A stretch of DNA of 64,000 nucleotides from Prevotella sp. UBA4217 (lineage in GTDB: Bacteria; Bacteroidota; Bacteroidia; Bacteroidales; Bacteroidaceae). Below, one piece after another: positions 1 through 9,192 of the stretch. A model generated the notes under the pieces. The model was given only the letters and a program-made list of their open reading frames with translations, was not told the origin of the DNA and did not search any database. Where the stretch lies: positions 627 through 64,626 of the forward strand of contig DFTH01000003.1 of assembly GCA_002379425.1 (NCBI GenBank). The letters run 5' to 3'. Each line of letters opens with the position of its first letter. Within the stretch, counting starts at the first letter, position 1. Position numbers and translations under genes: made by a program.

Positions 1-10
1 TTTGTTCAGA

Positions 11-49
11 TGGAAAAGAAAAAGGAGTTGCGATTTCTCGTAACTCCTT
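11..49 (-). terminator. Rho-independent terminator after tRNA-Asn
   Basis: Arms AAGGAGTT (22-29) and AACTCCTT (42-49) extend inward through G-U, C-G, G-C and A-T pairs to a 4-nt loop at 34-37. Read on the minus strand, the stem is followed by a T-rich tract (complement of 11-21). It lies just downstream of the tRNA gene. Confidence 0.85.
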
Positions 50-60
50 GATTTTTAAGG

Positions 61-134
61 CGCTTCAGGATGGGCTTGAACCAACGACCCCCTGATTAAC
101 AGTCAGGTGCTCTAACCAACTGAGCTACTGAAGC
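61..134 (-). tRNA. tRNA-Asn (GTT anticodon)
   Basis: The minus strand folds into a cloverleaf. Acceptor GCTTCAG pairs with CTGAAGC, discriminator G is at 61, and the anticodon stem CCTGA/TCAGG encloses loop CTGTTAA with anticodon GTT. The T loop reads TTCAAGC. The T stem GTTGG/CCATC contains one T-T mismatch. The full CCA end is not encoded (CC then T). A TAnnTTTG box lies 22 nt upstream. Confidence 0.95.
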
Positions 135-156
135 AGGTTTTGCTGTTAAGCGGGTG

Positions 157-164
157 CAAAAGTA
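157..164 (-). promoter_or_regulatory. Promoter -7 box for tRNA-Asn
   Basis: Minus-strand TACTTTTG matches the Bacteroidetes -7 consensus TAnnTTTG and is followed by CACCCGC. The tRNA-Glu gene at the other end of the window has the same box followed by the same CACCCGC. Confidence 0.7.
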
Positions 165-269
165 CGGCGAAAAAATGAAACTACCAAACTTTTCGGCAAA
201 AAAAATCACGGAAACCTAAAATTTTTGCAAAAAAAGAGGTGAAAAGGACAATTTCTAGATAGAAACATG

Positions 270-277
270 TAATTTTG
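270..277 (+). promoter_or_regulatory. Promoter -7 box for S41 protease gene
   Basis: TAATTTTG matches TAnnTTTG and lies 30 nt before the ATG at 308. No good TTTG is seen at the usual 19-21 nt upstream spacing. Confidence 0.55.
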
Positions 278-307
278 CAGCAGAAAACCGTTAGATAGCA
301 AAATCAG

Positions 308-2098
308 ATGATAAAGAATGGAATAGCAAATGTCAAGTGGTTGAAGTCTCTTTTGGTGGCTTCCTTCTGTTGCTTCTCATTGACAGGCATAGCGCAAAAG
401 ACTACAGACCATAATTTCGAGGTGGGCAAGCACCTCGATATTTTCAATCAGTTGTATAAGAATCTGGAATTGCTCTATGTGGATACATTGAATCCGAAGG
501 AAACCATCGGTACGGGCATCAACGCTATGCTGAGGAGTCTCGATCCTTATACGGAGTACTATGCCCAAGACGAGACGAAGAATCTGCGCATGATGCTCAC
601 AGGTAAGTATGCAGGTATCGGTGCCCTGATACGCAAGCATCAGAAACTGGATCGTGTAGTCATCGACGAGCCGTATGCCAATATGCCTGCTGCAGAGGTC
701 GGTTTGAAGAAAGGTGACGTAATTCTGAGTATTGACGACTCGATGATGACAGATAAGGCGGTGAGTTTTGTCAGTGAGCATCTGCGTGGCGAACCTGGTA
801 CGAGTTTCCTCTTGAAAGTGATGCGGCCTTCTACTGGGAAACTTATGAGTTTCAAAATTACACGAAGAAATATTAAACTGCCAGAGTTGCCTTACTATGG
901 CATACGTGAAGGTAACATCGGCTATATTAACCTGAACTCGTTTACTGAGGACTGCTCCAAGGATTTGAGACGGGCCCTTATTGACCTGAAGAAACAAGGT
1001 GCCACCTCCCTGATTCTCGACCTGCGTGGTAATGGTGGTGGATCGGAGCAGGAAGCAGTTGATATTCTGAACTTATGGTTGCCGAAGGGAATTACCGTGG
1101 TAGAGAACAGAGGCAAGTTCAAACAGGCCTCGAAAGAATACAAGACTCGTGTGGAGCCGCTTGACACAGTGATGCCGTTAGTGGTGCTGGTGAATGGCGA
1201 GACAGCCTCTGCAAGCGAGATTACCAGTGGAGCCATCCAGGATTTAGATCGCGGTATAGTATTAGGTACACGTACGTATGGGAAGGGTCTGGTGCAGATT
1301 CCTATAGACTTGCCCTATAATACTAATATGAAGGTGACGACCTCGAAATATTACATCCCCAGTGGGCGCTGTATCCAGGCCATCAATTACAAGAAAGGCA
1401 GCGGCGGCTATCGGGAGCATATCCCTGATTCGTTGACGAAGGTCTTTTATACTCGTAACGGTCGTGAGGTGCGCGATGGCGGTGGTATCAAGCCCGATGT
1501 GGAAGTGAAGGCGGATACGATTCCCAATATCGCCTTCTATCTCTCTGCCTCCGGACAGGATTCTACGGAGGTGATGTTCGACTACGTAGTTGACTATATC
1601 GCCCGGCATCCGACGATTGCGCCGGCATCGGAATTTCATCTGACCGATGCCGACTGGCAGGAGTTCAAACAGCGTGTCATCAGCAGTGGGTTCACATACG
1701 ATCCCGTCAGCAAGAAGCAATTTGCAGAACTGGTGAAGACTGCAAAGTTTGAGGGCTATTACGACGATGCTAAGGTTGCTTTCGACGATCTGGAGAAGAA
1801 ATTGAATCACGATGTGGCATTTGATTTGGAGAAGCATAAGGCCATTCTGGTGCAGATGCTTGAGGCTGACATTATTATGGCCTACTATTATCAGGCAGGC
1901 GCCATCGAGGCGGGGCTCAATTATGATAAGCAATTGAAAGAGGCTGTCCGACTGCTGAAGGATCCGGAGGCATATCGCAAAGTGCTGGCCCCACAGAAAC
2001 CAAAGGAGACATCTTCGATTATCCGGTTTGGAGAAAAAAGGCCTTATAATATCTCCTTCAAGCAGCCGAAACAGGAAATATTCAGTGCTATCGGATAA
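308..2098 (+). CDS. S41 family C-terminal processing peptidase with PDZ domain
   Basis: A 596-residue protein. It begins with a Sec-type signal (basic start, hydrophobic stretch, cut near GIA-Q about residue 29), so it should act in the periplasm or be anchored to the envelope. A PDZ-like segment lies around residues 95-170 (DEPYANMPAAEVGLKKGD). The protease core carries the S41 serine motif ETASASEI near residue 300 and the lysine motif TYGKGLVQ about 25 residues later, the same spacing as the Ser-Lys pair of E. coli Tsp. The C-terminal 200 residues are helical and typical of Bacteroidetes homologues. The family trims or degrades envelope proteins from their C-termini; the substrate is unknown. 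It has its own promoter and is transcribed separately from rimP. Confidence 0.93.
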   Translation: MIKNGIANVKWLKSLLVASFCCFSLTGIAQKTTDHNFEVGKHLDIFNQLYKNLELLYVDTLNPKETIGTGINAMLRSLDPYTEYYAQDETKNLRMMLTGKYAGIGALIRKHQKLDRVVIDEPYANMPAAEVGLKKGDVILSIDDSMMTDKAVSFVSEHLRGEPGTSFLLKVMRPSTGKLMSFKITRRNIKLPELPYYGIREGNIGYINLNSFTEDCSKDLRRALIDLKKQGATSLILDLRGNGGGSEQEAVDILNLWLPKGITVVENRGKFKQASKEYKTRVEPLDTVMPLVVLVNGETASASEITSGAIQDLDRGIVLGTRTYGKGLVQIPIDLPYNTNMKVTTSKYYIPSGRCIQAINYKKGSGGYREHIPDSLTKVFYTRNGREVRDGGGIKPDVEVKADTIPNIAFYLSASGQDSTEVMFDYVVDYIARHPTIAPASEFHLTDADWQEFKQRVISSGFTYDPVSKKQFAELVKTAKFEGYYDDAKVAFDDLEKKLNHDVAFDLEKHKAILVQMLEADIIMAYYYQAGAIEAGLNYDKQLKEAVRLLKDPEAYRKVLAPQKPKETSSIIRFGEKRPYNISFKQPKQEIFSAIG

Positions 2099-2113
2099 AA
2101 ATATTAATAAATA

Positions 2114-2145
2114 TTTGGAAGTTAGCGGGAAAATGCGTATCTTTG
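2114..2145 (+). promoter_or_regulatory. Promoter of the rimP-nusA-infB run
   Basis: TTTG at 2114-2117, a 20-nt spacer, then TATCTTTG at 2138-2145. Both elements and the spacing fit the Bacteroidetes housekeeping promoter. It is the only such promoter I can find before rnhB ends at 12538. Confidence 0.85.
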
Positions 2146-2159
2146 CACCCGTTCAGCGG

Positions 2160-2187
2160 AATGAGAGGCTCGAAAGAGTCTCTCATT
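2160..2187 (+). promoter_or_regulatory. Leader hairpin with GAAA tetraloop before rimP
   Basis: A 12-bp stem (AATGAGAG / CTCTCATT, continued by G-T, C-G, T-A and C-G pairs) is closed by a GAAA tetraloop at 2172-2175. It falls inside the predicted 5' untranslated region of the rimP-nusA-infB transcript, about 20 nt before the rimP ATG. The following tract (TTCAATTT) is only weakly T-rich. It could be an attenuator or an RNA-stability element. Confidence 0.6.
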
Positions 2188-2206
2188 TCAATTTAAATGG
2201 TAGTAG

Positions 2207-2674
2207 ATGATTAATAAGGAAACTATTGAGACAGTGGTGGAAGAGTGGTTGAAGGATAACGACTACTTCCTGGTTGACATCACCTTTGCAGATGATGACA
2301 GAATCGTGATTGAGATCGACCACGCCGACGGTGTGTGGATTGAGGACTGTGCCACTTTGAGCCGGTTCCTGCAGGAACGCCTGGGCGATGAACTCGGGGA
2401 ATACGAACTGGAGGTTGGCAGTGCTGGTCTGGGGCAGCCGTTCAAGGTGGCTCAACAGTATGTCAACCATATCGGTGACACTGTCGAGGTGCTCGGCCTT
2501 GATGGCATCAAGGTTCAGGGAGTGCTGAAGTCGGTGGAAGGCGATCATTTCACTGTCACCGTTAAGGAGAAACAGAAACAGGAAGGCAAGAAGCGCCCTG
2601 TCATGATGGAAGTTGACAAGACCTATTCGATGAGTGGCGTCAAATATGCTAAATACCTGCTTGCCTTCAAGTAA
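2207..2674 (+). CDS. rimP: Ribosome maturation factor RimP
   Basis: A 155-residue protein of normal RimP length. The N-terminal alpha/beta domain carries the conserved stretch DCATLSRFLQERL and the C-terminal SH3-like domain ends in MSGVKYAKYLLAFK. RimP binds the free 30S subunit and helps assembly around S12 and the central pseudoknot. It is followed after 38 nt by nusA, the classical rimP-nusA-infB order. The start is the ATG after the leader hairpin. A short ORF that overlaps the 5' end in another frame is not real. Confidence 0.95.
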   Translation: MINKETIETVVEEWLKDNDYFLVDITFADDDRIVIEIDHADGVWIEDCATLSRFLQERLGDELGEYELEVGSAGLGQPFKVAQQYVNHIGDTVEVLGLDGIKVQGVLKSVEGDHFTVTVKEKQKQEGKKRPVMMEVDKTYSMSGVKYAKYLLAFK

Positions 2675-2712
2675 GGCAGACATCAATGAAAAATCAAAAA
2701 AAGTAATAGATA

Positions 2713-3972
2713 ATGGCAACAAAGAAAGATGCGAAGGGCCCCTCCATGATTGAGACCTTTCAGGAATTTAAAGAGACAAAGAACATCGACCGTACAACAC
2801 TCGTCAGCGTGCTCGAGGAGAGTTTCCGTAACGTTATTGCAAAGATGTTTGGCTCCGACGAGAACTTCGATGTGATTGTGAACCCGGATAAGGGTGACTT
2901 CGAGATCCATCGCAACCGTGTGGTGGTAGCCGATGGTGAGGTGCAGGATGAGAACAAGGAGATTGCGCTCTCTGAGGCTCAGAAGATCGAGCCCGACTAC
3001 GAGGTTGGTGAGGAAGTGAGTGAAGAGGTGGAGTTTGCCAAGTTCGGCCGTCGTGCCATCCTGAACCTACGGCAGACGCTGGCTTCCAAGATCCTTGAAC
3101 TGGAGCATGATTCGCTTTACCAGAAATACAAGGACAAGGTGAACACGGTTGTCAGTGGCGAGGTGTATCAGATATGGAAGCGTGAGGTGCTGCTGATGGA
3201 CGATGAGGGTAACGAACTCCATCTGCCGAAGGCTGAGCAGATACCTTCTGACAATTACCATAAAGGTGAAACCGTTCGTGCCATCGTGAAGGAGGTGCAG
3301 AATGAGAACAACAATCCCCGCATCATCCTCTCCCGCACCAGCCCGATATTCCTCGAGCGTCTGTTGGAGGCTGAGGTGCCGGAGATCAATGATGGCCTGA
3401 TCACCATCAAGCGTGTGGCACGTATGCCAGGTGACCGTGCCAAGGTGGCGGTGGAAAGTTATGACGAGCGTATCGATCCAGTAGGAGCGTGTGTCGGTGT
3501 AAAGGGTAGCCGCGTGCATGGCATTGTCCGTGAACTCTGCAATGAGAATATCGACGTGATTAACTATTCCTCCAACGTACAACTGTTCATCCAGCGAGCA
3601 TTGAGCCCCGCCAAGGTGTCGAGCATTGTGCTTGACCAGGAGAACCACAAAGCAGAGGTCTATCTGCAGCCAGAGGAGGTGTCGCTTGCCATTGGCCGCG
3701 GTGGTATGAATATCAAACTGGCTTCCATGCTGACGGAATACACCATCGATGTCTTCCGTGTGGTCAGCGAGAGCGAGGCCGACGAAGATATCTATCTGGA
3801 TGAGTTCGCTGACGAGGTGGATCAGTGGGTCATCGATGCTATCAAGGCCATCGGCCTGGATACAGCCAAGGCAGTACTTAACGCACCACGTGAGATGTTG
3901 CTTGAAAAAGCAGACTTGGAAGAGGAGACTGTGGATCATCTGTTGGACGTACTTCGTGCGGAATTTGAGTAA
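2713..3972 (+). CDS. nusA: Transcription termination/antitermination factor NusA
   Basis: A 419-residue protein with an N-terminal RNA polymerase-binding domain (about 1-130), an S1 domain (about 140-205, TVVSGEVYQIWKREVLL) and two KH domains (GACVGVKGSRVHGIVREL and the GRGGMNIKLAS loop). An acidic C-terminal tail of about 75 residues follows, without the long repeat region of E. coli NusA. NusA modulates pausing, intrinsic termination and antitermination on rRNA operons. It lies between rimP and infB on one transcript. Confidence 0.96.
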   Translation: MATKKDAKGPSMIETFQEFKETKNIDRTTLVSVLEESFRNVIAKMFGSDENFDVIVNPDKGDFEIHRNRVVVADGEVQDENKEIALSEAQKIEPDYEVGEEVSEEVEFAKFGRRAILNLRQTLASKILELEHDSLYQKYKDKVNTVVSGEVYQIWKREVLLMDDEGNELHLPKAEQIPSDNYHKGETVRAIVKEVQNENNNPRIILSRTSPIFLERLLEAEVPEINDGLITIKRVARMPGDRAKVAVESYDERIDPVGACVGVKGSRVHGIVRELCNENIDVINYSSNVQLFIQRALSPAKVSSIVLDQENHKAEVYLQPEEVSLAIGRGGMNIKLASMLTEYTIDVFRVVSESEADEDIYLDEFADEVDQWVIDAIKAIGLDTAKAVLNAPREMLLEKADLEEETVDHLLDVLRAEFE

Positions 3973-4005
3973 AGTTGAAAGTTGAAAGTTGTAAATTGAA
4001 AGTTA
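3973..4005 (+). repeat. Degenerate heptamer tandem repeat (AGTTGAA)
   Basis: Five consecutive 7-bp units of the form AGTTGAA / AGTTGTA / AATTGAA / AGTTAAT fill the whole gap between the nusA stop and the infB start. Confidence 0.85.
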
Positions 4006-6864
4006 ATGGGAGTCAGATTAAATAAGGTATTAACAGAACTGAATATTGGTCTCCAGACAGCAGTGGATTTCCTGAAGGCCAAGACAAGTCTGGGCGAAAT
4101 CAAGGACGACGCGAATGTCAACACCAAGATTACCGACGAGCAGTATGATGCACTGGTCAAGGAGTTCAAAGGTGACAAGGACGTGAAGGCCCAGGCAGGG
4201 ATGATCTTCCCAAAGAAGAAGGACAAGCCCAAGAAGGAACAGAAACCTGAGCCTGTGGTTGAGGAAGTGAGAGAGGAGCCCCGTCAGACATTTACCCCTC
4301 TTGGAAAGATTGATCTGAGTCAGGTCGGCAAACCTGCCAAGCCGAAGGAAGAGCCGAAGCCCCAGCCCAAGCCGGAGCCCGTCGTGACTCCGAAGGCAGA
4401 ACCTGTGCAGGTGGTAAACGAGGAAAAGCCTGAGGTGAAGCCCGAACCGAAGGAAGATCCCAAGCCGAAAGAAGAGCCTAAGATGGAGCCAAAACCCGAG
4501 GTCAAACCCGAACCGGAGCCAGAGTCCAAGTCCGTAGTCGTGGAACCGGCAGAGAAGGAGACGCAGGCCCAGTCTGTTCAGGAGGAACCAAATGTCTTTA
4601 AACTGAAGACTGAACAGAAGGCAATGCCCAACCTCAATGTGGTCGGCAAGATTGACCTTGATGCATTGAATCAGAGCACGCGCCCGAAGAAGAAGTCGAA
4701 GGAGGAGCGTCGTAAGGAGCGTGAGGAAAAACAGGCCCAGCAGCATGGCGGTGCCAACGGTGAGAAGAAGAAGCGCGAGCGTATTCGTGGTGGTAAGGAG
4801 CGCGTCGATATCGAAGCCGCAGCCAATCAGGACAAGGGCCAGAATCAGAATAAGAAGAATAAGAACAAGGGGGGCAATCAGAACTTCCAGGATAATGGCG
4901 GAAACCAGCAGGGGGGCGGAAAGAACAAGAAGAAGAACCGTCCTGCCAAGCCGTTGGAAGTGGATGATGAGGCAGTAGCACGCCAGGTAAAGGAGACACT
5001 GGCCCGCCTGACTTCTAAGAATCAGAACAAGAAAGGTGCCAAGTACCGTCGTGAGAAGCGTGATGCCGTCGCTGAGCGTATGCAGGAGGAGATGGAGTCT
5101 CAGGCAGCAGAGAGCAAAGTGCTGAAACTGACCGAGTTCGTGACCGTTTCTGAACTTGCCACGATGATGAATGTCGGGGTCAACCAGGTTATCGGTACTT
5201 GCATGAGCATCGGTATCATGGTGTCCATCAACCAGCGCCTGGATGCTGAGACCATCAATATCGTGGCCGAGGAGTTTGGTTTCACGACGGAGTATGTCAG
5301 TGCAGAGGTGCAGAACGCTATTACTGAGGAGGAGGATGATGAGAACGATCTCCTGAACCGCGCTCCGATCGTGACGGTGATGGGACATGTCGATCATGGT
5401 AAGACCTCACTGCTCGACTTCATCCGTAATACCAACGTGATTGCCGGTGAGGCCGGTGGCATCACCCAGCATATCGGTGCCTATAATGTGAAGTTGAAGG
5501 ACGGTCGGCAGATCACCTTCCTGGATACCCCAGGTCACGAGGCTTTCACTGCCATGCGTGCCCGTGGTGCCCAGGTGACGGATATCGCCATCATCATCAT
5601 CGCGGCCGACGACTCGGTGATGCCTACTACCAAGGAGGCCATCGCCCATGCGCAGGCAGCCAACGTGCCGATGGTGTTCGCCATCAACAAGATAGATAAG
5701 CCGGGTGCCAATCCCGACAAGATACGTGAGGACCTGGCCAACATGAACCTGCTCGTCGAGGAGTGGGGTGGTAAGTACCAGTGTCAGGAGATCTCGGCCA
5801 AGAAGGGTATCGGTGTCGATGAACTGTTGGAGAAGGTCCTTTTGGAGGCTGAAATGCTCGACCTGAAGGCCAACCCGAACCGAAAGGCCACGGGTAGCAT
5901 CATCGAGTCGAGTCTCGACAAGGGTCGTGGCTATGTCTCTACGGTCCTTGTGTCGAACGGTACGCTGAAGGTGGGCGACATCGTCGTGGCAGGTACGAGT
6001 TATGGCCGCATCAAGGCCATGTTCAACGAGCGTAACCAGCGCATCGAGAAGGCCGGTCCTGCCGAGCCCGCTATCATCCTCGGTCTGAATGGTGCTCCGA
6101 CGGCTGGTGACTCCTTCCATATCATGGAGACGGAGCAGGAGGCTCGTGAGATTACCAACAAGCGTCAGCAACTGCAGCGCGAGCAGTCACTCCGCACGAC
6201 GAAGACGCTTGGTCTGGATGATATCTCGCATCGTATTGCACTCGGCGAGTTCCATGAACTGAACATTATCGTGAAGGGTGATACCGACGGTTCTATTGAG
6301 GCCCTCAGCGACTCGTTCATCAAACTCTCTACCGAGAAGGTGCAGGTGAATGTGATCGCCAAGGCGGTCGGTCAGATCTCTGAGAACGACGTCATGCTGG
6401 CCTCGGCTTCCGATGCCATCATCGTCGGCTTCCAGGTGCGCCCCTCTGCTGACGCTCGTCGTGCCGCTGAGCGCGAGGGCGTGGAGATCAACACCTACTC
6501 GATCATCTATGATGCCATCGACGAGGTGAAGAGCACCATGCAGGGTATGCTCGACAAGGTAAAGAAGGAGATCGTCTCTGGTGAGATTGAGGTGAAGCAG
6601 GTGTTCAAGATTTCCAAGGTGGGTACCGTGGCCGGTGGTCTGGTGACCGAGGGTAAGGTGCACAACAAGGACAAGGCCCGCGTCATCCGCGATGGTATCG
6701 TGATCCATACCGCTCCTATCGATGCCCTGAAGCGCTACAAGGACGATGCCAAGGAAGTGGCAACAGGTCTGGAGTGCGGTATCTCGCTGGTCAACTTCAA
6801 CGATATCCAGGTGGGCGACATCATCGAGACCTTCACCGAGATCGAGGTAGAACAGAAGTTGTAA
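4006..6864 (+). CDS. infB: Translation initiation factor IF-2
   Basis: A 952-residue IF-2. The first ~320 residues include a Pro/Glu/Lys-rich low-complexity tract (KPEPKEEPKPKEEP-like) and then a Lys/Arg/Asn/Gln-rich stretch. The IF2-N domain follows, then the GTPase domain near residue 455 with G1 [10 protein letters not shown]3 DTPGHE and G4 NKID. The EF-Tu-like domains 2-4 complete the protein. It brings initiator tRNA to the 30S subunit and promotes subunit joining. It is the third gene of the rimP-nusA-infB set. Confidence 0.97.
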   Translation: MGVRLNKVLTELNIGLQTAVDFLKAKTSLGEIKDDANVNTKITDEQYDALVKEFKGDKDVKAQAGMIFPKKKDKPKKEQKPEPVVEEVREEPRQTFTPLGKIDLSQVGKPAKPKEEPKPQPKPEPVVTPKAEPVQVVNEEKPEVKPEPKEDPKPKEEPKMEPKPEVKPEPEPESKSVVVEPAEKETQAQSVQEEPNVFKLKTEQKAMPNLNVVGKIDLDALNQSTRPKKKSKEERRKEREEKQAQQHGGANGEKKKRERIRGGKERVDIEAAANQDKGQNQNKKNKNKGGNQNFQDNGGNQQGGGKNKKKNRPAKPLEVDDEAVARQVKETLARLTSKNQNKKGAKYRREKRDAVAERMQEEMESQAAESKVLKLTEFVTVSELATMMNVGVNQVIGTCMSIGIMVSINQRLDAETINIVAEEFGFTTEYVSAEVQNAITEEEDDENDLLNRAPIVTVMGHVDHGKTSLLDFIRNTNVIAGEAGGITQHIGAYNVKLKDGRQITFLDTPGHEAFTAMRARGAQVTDIAIIIIAADDSVMPTTKEAIAHAQAANVPMVFAINKIDKPGANPDKIREDLANMNLLVEEWGGKYQCQEISAKKGIGVDELLEKVLLEAEMLDLKANPNRKATGSIIESSLDKGRGYVSTVLVSNGTLKVGDIVVAGTSYGRIKAMFNERNQRIEKAGPAEPAIILGLNGAPTAGDSFHIMETEQEAREITNKRQQLQREQSLRTTKTLGLDDISHRIALGEFHELNIIVKGDTDGSIEALSDSFIKLSTEKVQVNVIAKAVGQISENDVMLASASDAIIVGFQVRPSADARRAAEREGVEINTYSIIYDAIDEVKSTMQGMLDKVKKEIVSGEIEVKQVFKISKVGTVAGGLVTEGKVHNKDKARVIRDGIVIHTAPIDALKRYKDDAKEVATGLECGISLVNFNDIQVGDIIETFTEIEVEQKL

Positions 6865-6867
6865 CAG

Positions 6868-6960
6868 GTCATAGTTAAGAATTCATAGTTCATAGTTGGG
6901 CTGCGCCTGACGTTGGACTATGATCTATAGACTGTGAACTATGAACTATGAACTATGAAC
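6868..6960 (+). repeat. CATAGTT/AACTATG heptamer array in inverted halves
   Basis: Left half: CATAGTT units (6869-6897). Right half: AACTATG units (6932-6960). They are separated by a short GC-rich segment, so the array can fold back on itself. Each right-hand unit carries an ATG (6941, 6948, 6955), each in a different reading frame. The sufB start codon is the last one. Confidence 0.85.
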
Positions 6961-8403
6961 TCAAGTAGTAACGAGTACGTACGTCAGGTGGCCGAACAGA
7001 AGTATGAGTTCGGCTTTACCACGGACGTACATACTGAAATCATAGAGAAAGGGCTGAACGAGAATATCGTTCGGCTCATCTCGGCTAAGAAGGGTGAGCC
7101 TGAGTGGATGCTCGACTTCCGCCTGAAGGCTTTCCGTTACTGGCAGGAGCAGACGGAGCCGAAGTGGGGCCATGTCCACGTGCCGCCCATCGACTATCAG
7201 GCTATCTCCTACTATGCTGATCCTATGGCCAAGAAACCTGCAGGTGATGGTAAGATAGACCCTGAACTGGAAAAGACTTTCGACAAACTCGGTATTCCTC
7301 TTGAGGAGCGCCTGGCCCTGAGTGGCAATACTGCTGTGGATGCCATCATGGACTCCGTCTCGGTGAAGACCACCTTTAAGGAGAAACTCCGTGAGAAGGG
7401 GGTCATCTTCTGCAGTATCGGCGAGGCCATCAAAGAGCATCCCGACCTGGTGCGCGAGTACCTCGGCACCGTCGTGCCCTATCGCGACAACTTCTTCGCT
7501 GCCCTTAATTCGGCTGTGTTCTCCGATGGTTCGTTTGTCTATATCCCTAAGGGCGTGCGCTGTCCGATGGAATTGAGCAGTTACTTCCGTATCAATGCCC
7601 GTAACACGGGACAGTTTGAGCGTACGCTCATCATTGCCGACGACGATGCATACGTTTCTTATCTCGAAGGCTGTACGGCTCCGATGCGCGATGAGAACCA
7701 ACTTCATGCCGCCATCGTGGAGATTATCGTCAAGGATCGTGCGGAGGTGAAATACTCTACCGTGCAGAACTGGTATCCCGGCGATGAGAACGGCAAGGGT
7801 GGCGTACTGAATCTCGTGACGAAGCGTGGCGACCTGCGCGGCGTGGATTCCAAACTCTCGTGGACGCAGGTGGAGACGGGTTCTGCCATCACGTGGAAAT
7901 ACCCCTCTTGCATTTTGCGTGGCGACAACTCGCAGGCTGAGTTCTACAGCGTCGCCGTCACCAACAACTATCAGGAGGCCGATACGGGTACGAAGATGAT
8001 CCACATCGGCAAGAACACCAAGAGTACCATCATCTCCAAGGGCATCTCGGCAGGTCACTCCCAGAATTCCTATCGTGGTCTGGTTCGTGCTACGTCGAAT
8101 GCTGATAATGCCCGCAACTACTCTTCGTGCGACTCGTTGCTCTTAGGCTCCGACTGTGGCGCCCATACCTTCCCCTATATGGATGTGCACAACGACACCG
8201 CCATTTTTGAGCACGAGGCCACCACGTCGAAGATCAGCGAAGACCAACTCTTCTATTGCAACCAGCGCGGCATCCCCACCGAACAGGCTGTCGGACTTAT
8301 CGTCAACGGCTATGCTAAGGAAGTTTTGCAGAAACTCCCGATGGAGTTTGCCGTCGAGGCGCAGAAACTATTAAGTGTATCATTAGAAGGAACAGTAGGA
8401 TAG
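6955..8403 (+). CDS. sufB: Fe-S cluster assembly scaffold subunit SufB
   Basis: A 482-residue SufB with the typical N-terminal helical region ([12 protein letters not shown]) and the C-terminal beta-helix core (ECNxx-equivalent segment, [30 protein letters not shown]). SufB forms SufBC2D with the next two products and builds [4Fe-4S] clusters on sulfur delivered from SufS. I see no TAnnTTTG box between infB and sufB, so it may be read from the rimP promoter. The chosen ATG lies inside the heptamer array. The next in-frame Met would remove conserved N-terminal sequence. Confidence 0.96.
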   Translation: MNSSSNEYVRQVAEQKYEFGFTTDVHTEIIEKGLNENIVRLISAKKGEPEWMLDFRLKAFRYWQEQTEPKWGHVHVPPIDYQAISYYADPMAKKPAGDGKIDPELEKTFDKLGIPLEERLALSGNTAVDAIMDSVSVKTTFKEKLREKGVIFCSIGEAIKEHPDLVREYLGTVVPYRDNFFAALNSAVFSDGSFVYIPKGVRCPMELSSYFRINARNTGQFERTLIIADDDAYVSYLEGCTAPMRDENQLHAAIVEIIVKDRAEVKYSTVQNWYPGDENGKGGVLNLVTKRGDLRGVDSKLSWTQVETGSAITWKYPSCILRGDNSQAEFYSVAVTNNYQEADTGTKMIHIGKNTKSTIISKGISAGHSQNSYRGLVRATSNADNARNYSSCDSLLLGSDCGAHTFPYMDVHNDTAIFEHEATTSKISEDQLFYCNQRGIPTEQAVGLIVNGYAKEVLQKLPMEFAVEAQKLLSVSLEGTVG

Positions 8404-8407
8404 ATAT

Positions 8408-9163
8408 ATGTTAGAGGTAAAGAACTTACATGCCCGTATTGGCGAGAAAGAGATACTGAAAGGCATCGACCTCGTGATCAACGACGGGGAGACACATGCC
8501 ATCATGGGGCCCAACGGCTCCGGTAAGAGTACACTCAGTGCCGTGCTCGTGGGCAATCCGCTCTACGACGTGACGGAAGGCGAGGCTTATTTCAACGGCA
8601 AGAACCTGCTGGAGATGAAGCCTGAGGACAGGGCCCACGAGGGACTGTTCCTCTCATTCCAGTATCCCGTGGAGATCCCTGGCGTGTCGATGACCAACTT
8701 CATGAAGGCGGCCATCAACGAGAAGCGCAAGTACCAGGGGCTGGAGCCGATGAATGCGGCTGAGTTCCTGAAACTGATGCGCGAGAAGCGGAAGATCGTG
8801 GAACTTGACTCCAAACTGGCCAACCGCTCTGTCAACGAGGGCTTCAGTGGCGGCGAGAAGAAGCGCAATGAGATCTTCCAGATGGCGATGCTGGAGCCGA
8901 GGCTGAGCATCCTCGACGAGACGGACTCTGGGCTTGACGTCGATGCCATGCGTATCGTGGCGGAGGGCGTGAACAAACTGCAGACACCAGAGACCTCGTG
9001 TATCGTCATCACCCACTACGACCGTCTGCTGGAGATGATTCGTCCGCAGTACGTCCATGTGCTCTACAAGGGACGTATCGTGAAGACTGGTGGGCCTGAA
9101 CTTGCCAAGGATATCCAGGAGCACGGCTATGACTGGATCAAGGAGGAAATCGGAGAGGAGTGA
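8408..9163 (+). CDS. sufC: Fe-S cluster assembly ATPase SufC
   Basis: A 251-residue ABC-type ATPase. Walker A is GPNGSGKST near residue 35, the signature is FSGGEKKR, and the Walker B region reads LSILDETDSGLDVDAM, the form characteristic of SufC. It powers conformational change in SufBC2D. It starts 4 nt after the sufB stop and is followed by sufD after a small heptamer spacer. Confidence 0.97.
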   Translation: MLEVKNLHARIGEKEILKGIDLVINDGETHAIMGPNGSGKSTLSAVLVGNPLYDVTEGEAYFNGKNLLEMKPEDRAHEGLFLSFQYPVEIPGVSMTNFMKAAINEKRKYQGLEPMNAAEFLKLMREKRKIVELDSKLANRSVNEGFSGGEKKRNEIFQMAMLEPRLSILDETDSGLDVDAMRIVAEGVNKLQTPETSCIVITHYDRLLEMIRPQYVHVLYKGRIVKTGGPELAKDIQEHGYDWIKEEIGEE

Positions 9164-9167
9164 TTGT

Positions 9168-9192
9168 AATTAGTAATTAGAAATTAGAAATT
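9168..9192 (+). repeat. AATTAGA heptamer repeat before sufD
   Basis: Units AATTAGT, AATTAGA, AATTAGA and AATTATG run directly into the sufD start codon, so the ATG is part of the last unit. Confidence 0.8.

Noticed and set aside
4030..5397. A 455-codon open frame on the minus strand
   Set aside because: It is the shadow of infB. Its Leu-rich composition is the reverse of the Glu/Lys/Pro codons of IF-2.
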